Shown: positions 56,103 through 64,000 of the stretch, piece by piece | Layout of the letters: the number at the start of each line of letters is the position of its first letter | Position numbering within the stretch: position 1 is the first letter of the stretch | Source of the DNA: Panaeolus papilionaceus | Lineage: Eukaryota > Basidiomycota > Agaricomycetes > Agaricales | Assembly: GCA_015501605.1 (NCBI GenBank) | Contig: JADNRZ010000006.1 | Span: 2,108,001 to 2,172,000, forward strand | Reading direction: 5' to 3' | Length of the DNA stretch: 64,000 bases | Translations under genes and position numbers: made by a program | The notes under the pieces: model-generated | Databases searched by the model: none | The model's input: the letters and a program-made list of their open reading frames with translations, nothing else | Told to the model about the DNA's origin: nothing

Positions 56103-57837
56103 ATTCCGGCGGCTTATCCACACTTAGATTGCGTTCCCAAGCCACCGTCACCAGGTGAGAGACTGGCTTTTAGGTATCATTCATTCATGGTGCTGCGTTT
56201 TATCTTATTTAAATTTAATCTATCCCGATAGGTCAAGCTATCAAACGTCATGTGCCTCAATGGAGTTCTGAAAACATAAACCCCAAAAATTTTCCATCTA
56301 GGTTTTCGGACTCCGTTACATTCTTTTTGTCCAACGTCAAGAGAGAGGGTGGGTTGATCGTGATTATGAGGCCTAGCACCCGCAGCTAATTCGTAGGTGC
56401 TTTACTCTCTTGCTTGATCACCGCTCTACAGATGCACATGCTAAAACTTTGATGTTTCTTGCATTCAACCCTCTGGACATGCAGCTCGACGATTTCACGA
56501 TAAAGCCCTTTACTCTCCTCTCTCTTATTTGCGATGTGTAAGTATCAATTTCTGACCCAGAAGCTTCTGCTTTTGGACATCTAATCCATGTCCTGCTTCA
56601 AATTCCTTTCAATCAACTGTTTCTCGACACTTCACAGTCTCCTTTGAAGTTCTTAGTATTACAATAACCATAGTTGAACGTCGTATGAAAAAGTAACTGA
56701 CAACATCGCTCAGCTATCTTCCGGGGAAGCGTTCCTAGCATTGGCAGCTTCTAGGCTTTGACACTGACGTTGTTCCTAAAATCACTGCAACGAGATACGC
56801 CTTTGACACAAGGCACTATGTTGATTCGATGCATTTGTTCTGATGCGTGCTACATTGGTTACTGGACAAAAGGTGTTTTGATCTCCATCTTCCTGTTGTC
56901 GCTCTCAGTCTGCATATGTGTTTGTGGCGATGCAAAGTCAACAGGCGTTTGGGCGTTACCGAATGTGGTTGCGTGAGAATCGCTCATTGCATCATCCTCG
57001 CGCTGACGCTCATCGCAGAGATAATCAACGACCTACAGTAGGGGCCCCAATCGCTGGACATTTTTTCGCAAAAAAGAAAGGCTGACCCAGTCATCGTTAT
57101 GATCACTGCCCTTTTAGGGTAAGAAAAAAAAAACTGTACAGCTTCCAAGGGTTTCCATCGAATATGTTTTCTTTATATCTGATTCTCCCTTATCGGCCAC
57201 GGGTGAGTCAACGACTAAACCTCACCGATTGGTTCGTACTTGAAATTCTGAGTTCAACCCTGAGGACGTTGAGTATGTCGGGCATACGAAATTCTAGATG
57301 CTTGCTGTCGTATAGGTACACTGCGAAGGGATTCCATCTCTCTTCCAGGCTATATGCATTTATGTAGTTCAAGCCGACGACGACCTCGTTCCCAGGCTAG
57401 TTATCCTCGTTATTGATCATTTTCTGAAACGGTCGTGTTTTTGTATTAAATTTCGCGTTATATAGAGATGATTCCATGATGTGGACTGTTCATCAGCCGC
57501 TCGCAAAAACATGGCATTAATGTCAACGAGTATGCAAGAAATCACGTTTAAACAGCACTCAAATAGTTAATAGCAAATGAGGAATTTTTTTGTGTTATAT
57601 GTTACAATGAAAAAGCGAAACAAATCCATGAAGAACATAAGGAGAGACAGCAAAAATTAAAGAGATGTGAGAGTGGAGCGAAACGGGATAGGAAATATTG
57701 AGAAAGACGATGGTGGTGGTACAAATGAATATACCGTTATACTAAGGAAGTGGATTAGGGATAGGATGAAGGAAAGGTGACGGGCAACAGAAAGGAAGCA
57801 GCTTAGTCCCGTCGGGGGTAATGGCCGAGGGGCGTGC
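56103..57837. other. Gene-poor interval
   Basis: About 1.7 kb. A few short hydrophobic open stretches (56758-56976, 57164-57367, +) could be decayed membrane-protein exons, but no motif of the neighbouring 7-TM gene could be matched and no splice chain holds together. Confidence 0.35.
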
Positions 57838-58188
57838 TCAAGCGCTCCCTTGCCCAAATGCTGAGGGGTCAGCAAAGTCCCAGTGAGGTTCATTGAGGTC
57901 AAAGGTGAAGGCCGGGTCGACGACCGCAAATAGTTCTAGAGAGAAAACGTCCATCCGAGCGTCGGAAATCTCACTCTGCTGTTTGACATTGTCTGAAGCC
58001 AGAGGAAGGTAGAGCATTAATCGCTGATAAGTTGGGAGAACTAGCTACTTACAGGCAGACAGGCACTCAGTTGGAGTGGGTGCTGTAGGGTTTGCAGGAA
58101 ATGGGAGACATCCATATGCCGAAAGGACCCGATGATCACTATTTTTCTGGCAGATTTCTTCCTTTGACCACCTTGCCAGAGATGTCAT
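57838..58188 (-). CDS. Small hypothetical protein with acidic/aromatic C-terminus
   Basis: Not recognised. From an ATG at 58188 the frame reads MTSLARWSKEEICQKNSDHR and continues to SAYGCLPFPANPTAPTPTE. A gtaagt donor then splices to an exon reading VKQQSEISDARMDVFSLELF and ending HWDFADPSAFGQGSA, stop at 57838. The phase is kept across the intron. An upstream open stretch from an ATG at 58338 encodes a basic peptide (MAPIKKRNTAVQKKACK) that could be a first exon or a separate short gene; no good donor joins the two. Confidence 0.35.
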
Positions 58189-58599
58189 CCGCTGCAAGTT
58201 TCACTTCAGTCCGGTCTTGCATGTCGTCGTTTTCTTTGCTGATGTTGTCGGTGGGCCGTGACGACTGCTAGCTGTGGGTTCTTGGAGCTTGCAAGCCTTC
58301 TTTTGGACCGCAGTGTTTCGTTTTTTAATAGGTGCCATGTTTAAATGCAAAAAGAAAAACGCAGTGAAAGTGATGTTGATTGAGTGGCACCAAAATGGTG
58401 GTGTCGATGTTGGGGTGTAGAGAGCACTTGGTCGCGAAATAGAATATAAAAGTGCACACATGAGTGTAAAAACGAGGTGTGGTGAAGCAGAAGGTATCAA
58501 GAAAAACGATCTGATGCTATGGTTGAAGATGAAGAAAAGAGTTGAGGTCCGACAGGGGAAATAACAGAAAATCAATAAGCGTGATCAAGAAATGTCTTC

Positions 58600-58824
58600 C
58601 TAATTCATGAAGGCCTCAATTCCACAATGGAAAGCGCGTTGTCCTTCGGCAAACATAATCAACGTTGATTTTATATCGCTTGTCACCTGCTCCCTTCCAG
58701 CACGAACAGATGTTGACACCCAGCCCAAAGCCATCCACACGATCGTGACAACGACGACAACGACCAAGACGACGACCTGAAGATTGAACCAAGTCAACCC
58801 ACAATTATCATCGTCGCCCATCAT
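58600..58824 (-). CDS. Possible small single-TM protein
   Basis: A 74-codon open frame with one hydrophobic run (LQVVVLVVVVVVTIVWMALGWV). The valine run comes from a GAC/AAC-type simple repeat on the plus strand, so the frame may be accidental. No homologue is recognised and no splice partner was found. Confidence 0.2.
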   Translation of the reverse strand: MMGDDDNCGLTWFNLQVVVLVVVVVVTIVWMALGWVSTSVRAGREQVTSDIKSTLIMFAEGQRAFHCGIEAFMN

Positions 58825-60157
58825 CTCTGCTTGTCCTGAAGAATGTTATCTATCACTGGAACCTCGCCATCTAGGCTGATGTAACTTGGTCGCAATTTCG
58901 GGACACTGGATTGTCGTCTCATCAGAGTGCTTTAAGTCTGAATAAATACTTGGACCACAAACCATGGGATCCCCGACTGTGTCAGCTACATGGACGCGAA
59001 GCGACGACGTCGCCGCAGGTTCGATCTTCCTCTGCCCTTAAGTGTGCCAAGTCCTTTGGTACTTCCAAGGACTAAAACGCGTACTCATTTGTCGATGCGT
59101 TGGTTCTCTGATTCTCCTCCAGAGACGGCAGCGGTTAGTTCTCTTCAGCACGAGGCTCCCGCTCCCTCTCGGACATCCTACCTGCTCTTGCAAAGTCAAA
59201 GTTAGCGGACGGGATCACCGATAAAACGCAAACAATGGTGTTGCTAATGCTGCGCCACCGATGGACCAAATGGCTCTTTGAATGGTCTCCAACAATGGTC
59301 TAGCAGAAATTTGTATCATCTTATAGACACGTTTCCGGGGAAACCTGTATGAAAACTGTGGTTAGCACCAGTACTTTGAAATTGTCAGTCTACTATCCAG
59401 ATATTTTGACTGTGGAGTGCTCACCTCGTCTGGCTTTATAGTTCTGTGTCGTCGCAATGCGCAGAAACAGGCAAGGAGAATACACATCCCACAGGGATGA
59501 TCTGTCGGGATTGAATACGTGCAAGACCTAAAAGTTGCACTCTGCTCTGTTTTGGGGATATTGATAGGTCTGCACGACCTCATTATGGCGCAATGTGTGC
59601 CGGGTCTGAGTTAACTCGCCACATACCTGTCCAGCTTTATTCTCCTGTGAAATGGAAACATCTGGGCGTTGTTTTCAGGTACTAGGTTTGCGCCAACCTT
59701 TCCCTCATCATGGAACGTTCGGATCTCTAGAATGGCCGTACCTAGGATGACCAAGTCCCAAGCTGGTCCCAAGATCATACCCGAATTTGCCTTTCACCTA
59801 CCTTTGCTGATGCACGTTGGACATCACCCCACTAGTTGACTCAAGTCAGCTTTTATCGTCCAAAAATGTTTTAAACGCACCAGGCAGTATCAACTATGCA
59901 ACCTATCTACCCTAACTTTCAAAGCATTTTTCTGTGAAGCAACTGCGCTGTCGAGTAACGGGCTAATTAGACCTGTTTTCTCCAGCTCTATGTACGCGCG
60001 TGACGCGCCGTGGGTTAAATCGGAGACCAGAAACTTTGATCTCCGTTACAAGACCTATCGGGACTGCCAGTGGGTGGTGTTAAAATAGTATTAATTCGCC
60101 CTGAAAACTACAATGTAATCTAGGCACTAGGTACATGCGAGGAGTTCATGAAAGGGT
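58825..60157. other. Intergenic
   Basis: About 1.3 kb with no gene supported. A minus-strand chain between about 59580 and 59230 has splice-like signals and a stretch RVYKMIQISARPLLETI, but the phases do not join convincingly. The plus-strand frame at 58990-59205 is R/P-rich and unsupported. Confidence 0.35.
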
Positions 60158-61297
60158 TTAGACACACTGCGAGTAATAGTCGTTGGACTTAACGCAAGTG
60201 CTTCCTGACTGGCAGCATGTTGGGCCACTGTAGCCTTGGCCTCCGCATTGGCCGTACTTGGCAACGCAATTGCCAGAGGGGGGAGAGGTGGTGGTAGGTG
60301 GCTTCGTGGTGGTAGAGCTGGGGGGTTGCTGAGTGGCACCCTGGAGGGTTAAGAGACTGGGGCGCCATGGCAGCAGGTTGTAGTCGCCACCAGAGCCGAT
60401 AGCCTTGCCCTGGTAGAGCAAGCGGAGGTTGCAAGGGTCGATGGTGTTGGTCTGGTCAGCACTGTCACGGACGAGATCACCGTGAGAAATGTCGTTGGTC
60501 CAGGTGGCACCACTGTTGGCCTTGCCGGCGAATGGGTTGCTCTCAGAAGTGGTCTGAGGGGTCCAGCTGCCACCGAGGTTGGTAGCAGTGAATGAACGGA
60601 AGTAACGGCCTTGACTGCCAATAGCCTCAACGATCATGAGGTACTGCTGCTTGCCCTTGACAGTGTAGACCTGGACGGCCTCGAAAAGGTTATTGGTGCT
60701 ATCAGACAAGATGGTCTGGTAGTTGGTGCCGAAGTTACCAGGGAAGTTGCCAATGGGCATGGAGGCGCGGTAGATCTTGCCGTTGTCACCGCAGAAGAAG
60801 AGGTACATGTTCTGGCTGTCACCAATGACGGCCTGGTCAATGGGGCCAGTGCCAGATCCACTGATGGATCCGCTGAAGAGAGGGTTGGCTCCCGACCAGC
60901 CGTTGGGGTTGGTGGGATCGCTGCTCGTCTTGTACGAGAACGGAGTGGCACCCCATTGGTACGCCAAGACCCAGATGTTCTTGGGGGCGAAGTAGAAGAG
61001 GGATGGTGCGACGGTGCCCTGATTCATACCAGTCTGGGTGGCGGAGCCCAGGTCGTTGAAGCTGCTGACGGTGCTGAAAGCCATAGATCCATATGAGCCG
61101 GCGCCGTTGGTAGTGGAGGCGTAGACGAGGTATTTTCCGTTGTAAGGAACAGTGGTAAAGTCCTTGAGCGCAGTCCAGCCAGACTTGGGGTTGGCGAGCG
61201 CGCCAGTGGAGGTCCAGCGGTAGGTGGAAGGAAGGTTGCACTGGGCAAAGGCGGATGCCGCAGATGCGAGCAAAGTAATGTAGACGGCGGGCTTCAT
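60158..61297 (-). CDS. Secreted GH62 alpha-L-arabinofuranosidase with C-terminal CBM1
   Basis: An intronless gene of 379 residues from the ATG at 61297. Residues 1 to about 18 ([18 protein letters not shown]) are a signal peptide, which is why the in-frame upstream ATG at 61327 is rejected. The GH62 body has the family blocks [18 protein letters not shown] (candidate catalytic base Asp), [12 protein letters not shown] (pKa-modulating Asp), [10 protein letters not shown] (candidate acid Glu) and the closing [15 protein letters not shown]-rich linker then leads to a fungal cellulose-binding CBM1 with paired Cys ([15 protein letters not shown], ending DYYSQCV). The enzyme removes arabinose side chains from arabinoxylan, and the CBM1 should hold it on cellulose in plant cell walls. 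This points to a plant-litter- or wood-degrading lifestyle. Confidence 0.96.
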   Translation of the reverse strand: MKPAVYITLLASAASAFAQCNLPSTYRWTSTGALANPKSGWTALKDFTTVPYNGKYLVYASTTNGAGSYGSMAFSTVSSFNDLGSATQTGMNQGTVAPSLFYFAPKNIWVLAYQWGATPFSYKTSSDPTNPNGWSGANPLFSGSISGSGTGPIDQAVIGDSQNMYLFFCGDNGKIYRASMPIGNFPGNFGTNYQTILSDSTNNLFEAVQVYTVKGKQQYLMIVEAIGSQGRYFRSFTATNLGGSWTPQTTSESNPFAGKANSGATWTNDISHGDLVRDSADQTNTIDPCNLRLLYQGKAIGSGGDYNLLPWRPSLLTLQGATQQPPSSTTTKPPTTTSPPSGNCVAKYGQCGGQGYSGPTCCQSGSTCVKSNDYYSQCV

Positions 61298-61348
61298 TTT
61301 GGGAGCGACGTGAACGAGTGACCACACTGGCCTTCCACAGTTCCAGAG

Positions 61349-61362
61349 GTGGGGTTTATATA
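61349..61362 (-). promoter_or_regulatory. Core promoter of the GH62 gene: TATA box and possible CreA/Mig1 site
   Basis: On the minus strand a TATATAAA motif (61362-61355) lies about 60 bp before the ATG. Directly next to it is a CCCCAC, i.e. GTGGGG on the plus strand at 61349-61354, which fits the SYGGRG consensus of the carbon catabolite repressor CreA/Mig1. Repression by glucose would be expected for this type of enzyme. The site is short and could occur by chance. Confidence 0.45.
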
Positions 61363-63331
61363 CTCCTAGAGGGAGCCCGAGGGTCCTGGAAATAGTCGAT
61401 AGTCGCGCTTCTGGATTGCACGGGTGGTATGTAGAACGCTCAGGTGGTATTTAATACAGCACCCGGGTAGTGTCTGTGCATGGCCAGCACCACGTTTTTG
61501 GCTTCGGGAGCCAGCTGAGTGAGGTTCTGAAATGAGGAGGAAAGCCCCCATCTGTCATAGCCCTAATTATTCTTACCGACGACAAACCGTGAATGAACCG
61601 GTGTCCCCATCCCAATCTACCTAGTTGAAAGCAATGGCCTCCAGACTTTTGCATCAAGCACGGAAATATGTCGCAGACTCACATAGTTTCGTTGTAGTGC
61701 TAGCCCATAGAGATTTGCAAGCGAATGACGAGGCCTCAAACAAGGAGCAAATGTTTTGTGTTTAGGGGTCATATTTTCCGCAATAAATCGTCGAATTTAC
61801 ACCGGCGTCGACCTAAGTATAGCACATCAAGGACACCAAATAAGAAAACTCACCACGAATGGTAACAGAAGCTATGTCAGAGCAGGCTGGGGAGGGGTAT
61901 CACTTCCCAACGCCTGTCGCCTGACTTTCTCATGTTTAGCTTGAACTGTGCGGAAGTGAAGCAGCAGTTCCTGCCACTTGATATCATCGCGGCCAATCTC
62001 GGAACACTTGGATATTTGGTTTTGGCGTTCTAGTGATCGTTAGCATGATTTGAATGGCAACAACAGGTACACTTACGGTTTAGGAGTAATTTGCAGGAAT
62101 CCTGCTGAGTTAACGGCATTGAGACGATTCCTCAATGAAATACATCAGGATGCCATATAGACATTTAAATAAGTATGGATATTTGACCGGTTCCAGTAAT
62201 TGAAGATGTATATCATCATCCATAAGTCAATGGCAGATGGCAGTTTGATGGGTGCTTACATGTAAAAACAGGAGACTCGATAAGCTGGACCAGCTTGCCA
62301 ACTTGAACCAAAAACATGGGGACGGTGATCACAAGGTCAGCACTAAATACTCATCAGAAGTAGTCGTAGAGTGATGAAAGTTGGATCGCACAATATATGC
62401 AGGAGATCGGATGCATGTTCATCTGCCTGGGCTAAGAGGCATAGTGCAAATACGGCAACAGCGTTGTGGCACCATGAAGGATAGAGGGTAGAGCAGAGAA
62501 CTTGTCCATCCTGATGTTGTCAGAAACAAGATGCAGCAAAGAAATATCCCGCTCACTCTCGTCTCCAAATTCCTCAGACGTTTCCTGAAATCTGCAAGCT
62601 CTGGTGAAGTTATGAGGATGAGGTTTAGTTTCTGCACGATGACACTATCAAACTCGAGCTCCTTAAATATAAGGATGAGCAGTCAATGCATGAGGGCGAG
62701 AAGGAAGAAGAACGAAGTGAAACAGGCTCTTGACGTGACTTATGGTCTCCAAAGCAAGATGACGACGGACCGAGGACGGGCCGAGAGGCGGATGAGCGGC
62801 TTGAGGCGGTCCGGGTTAACTCCGAGACAGCAAAAGTTCAGAAATGGACTTAGGGTTAAAAGGCCGCTGCTGGCGACACGGCGAACGGGGGTTTACCTTT
62901 TTATTTCTGCTTAGGACACAATCGGATTACCACACAGAAATATTAAATAAACGAATTGTCAAGGACGTTGCATAGGTGCGTGACCTTGAATTAGTGAGCA
63001 CCTCAAGCTCAGAGTTGAGCTGGTGATTCCAATCTCCCCAGTCCGGAAGAAGCGAGTCGTAAACTACGAGCAAGAGAATGTCGTTTTACATGCATGAGCA
63101 GACAGCCAGAAGTCAACAGCACAAACACTTAATGGCACAGAAACGAACATAGCTTATACAGCAAGTAGGCGATTTGTCTGCTTTGACCTCAATTCTCTTC
63201 CATCAATGATTGCCAATAAGACACCAAAGTGAAATTAAGGTGATCTGAGCTCGCTAATTTAAATTCTAAGTATGCAGGTCTACATCCACGCACTGAACGA
63301 ACAATAGTTAAAACGCGAAGGTCCTACATTT
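61363..63331. other. Gene-poor interval upstream of GH62
   Basis: About 2 kb with short, motif-free open frames on both strands (for example 62419-62637 - and 62531-62914 +, which overlap). No gene, RNA or repeat is supported. Confidence 0.4.
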
Positions 63332-63894
63332 TTGCTAAATGGAGTTACAACCTCGGCCAAAGCACACCCTCTCATCGCGAAATGGTGTCTCGGACCAAAG
63401 GACTCGGTTTACTTCGTAAACCCTCGTAATTGCAAGTCTTTAGTCTGGCTGACATCTCACGAATTTTTTTCCCCTAAATGTTTGCGAACTCCGGAGGCAG
63501 CCAGCGATAACTTGCATGGTTATATCCAAAAGCTAGACTTCGACAGTCTCATCGACGAACCACAAGTAAGCACTACGCTCGATGACATCCCAGATCTGGA
63601 TGCGGATGTCTGGGTAAATTATGGTCACACGAGCCACTCGCCGCCCCCTCAACTATTGTGGCACAAATCCTAAATGCATGCGTTCAAATATGCGATGTTG
63701 TGTATCGTAGCCTAACCAGACCTTGGTGACGCGTCGATGAATTCGCCTTTCAGCCAGGACGACATACTATGCGAAGCATCGAAAAATGCTGGCTTCCGAA
63801 TGTTTGATTCCTGGTAGCTTAGAACCACGCCATGGATGCAATACGTGGCCAGCCAGTCTATCTCAGCGTTGTTGGCGTCGCGAACATTACTCAT
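63332..63894. other. Two short open frames at the right edge
   Basis: The frame at 63332-63673 (+, 113 codons) has an acidic TLDDIPDLDADVWV segment. The frame at 63712-63894 (-, 60 codons) reads NNAEIDWLATYCIHG. Neither is recognised. The minus-strand one could be a 3' exon of a gene lying beyond the window edge. Confidence 0.25.
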
Positions 63895-64000
63895 GACCCA
63901 GCTCCCGATACTCGTTACTAATGGAGTACATCAGCGATCTCAGAGCAAGTTTCCTCTAACCCTCATCAGATCATCGTTTCGGTGGCCGTCGGAGACGACT

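Noticed and set aside
1..64000. CRISPR arrays, bacterial operons, ribosome binding sites
   Set aside because: The window is eukaryotic nuclear DNA. No regularly spaced repeat array was seen, and the expected gene organisation is monocistronic with introns.

Overview
The window is a 64 kb nuclear segment from a filamentous basidiomycete, almost certainly an agaricomycete (mushroom-forming fungus). The grounds are: genes split by many 45-65 bp GT-AG introns, an intact Plavaka-type transposase, a 7-TM DUF6533-family gene, a CBM1-tagged GH62 enzyme, and single-pass surface proteins of a type common in these fungi. All identifications come from reading the sequence and from remembered family features. 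No database search was run.

The left third (1-33 kb) is accessory. It holds a partial acidic-tailed gene (1-1998, -), an apparently intact Plavaka transposase gene (2367-5750, +), a small P-loop GTPase (7542-8787, -), and then a dispersed array of single-pass membrane proteins. These have a small extracellular domain, an S/T-rich stalk, one TM helix and a polar tail (12293-13806, 15766-17134, 25877-27332 and 27751-28946, all +), plus a TM-exon remnant at 18815-18952. The array is interrupted by a 1287 bp hAT-like non-autonomous element with 24 bp TIRs and an 8 bp target-site duplication (14172-15458), by the SNX3 sorting-nexin gene (17489-18298, -), and by a DIRS-like tyrosine-recombinase retrotransposon (core 20189-25694, -) with gag, RT-RNase H and recombinase reading frames.

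The central part (31-54.5 kb) is conserved and compact. In order: a protein-kinase-like gene (-), COG3 of the Golgi tethering complex (+), a large EF-hand/ZZ zinc-finger protein (-), an F-box/LRR-like protein (+), a gamma-tubulin complex component (-), the purine enzyme FGAM synthase (-) and a DUF6533-type 7-TM protein (+). Divergent pairs (kinase-like/COG3, EF-hand-ZZ/F-box) share short 5' regions. Convergent pairs (COG3/EF-hand-ZZ, F-box/GCP) lie 180-310 bp apart.

The right end (55-64 kb) is gene-poor. It has a 514 bp Tc1/mariner-like MITE with long perfect TIRs flanked by TA (55587-56100), a small uncertain gene near 57.8-58.3 kb, and an intronless secreted GH62 arabinofuranosidase with a C-terminal CBM1 (60158-61297, -).

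The housekeeping genes work in separate processes (endosomal sorting, Golgi tethering, microtubule nucleation, purine synthesis), so no single pathway unites the window. The most notable features are the expanding and decaying surface-protein family used as a landing zone by three kinds of mobile element, and the intron-containing DIRS-like element.
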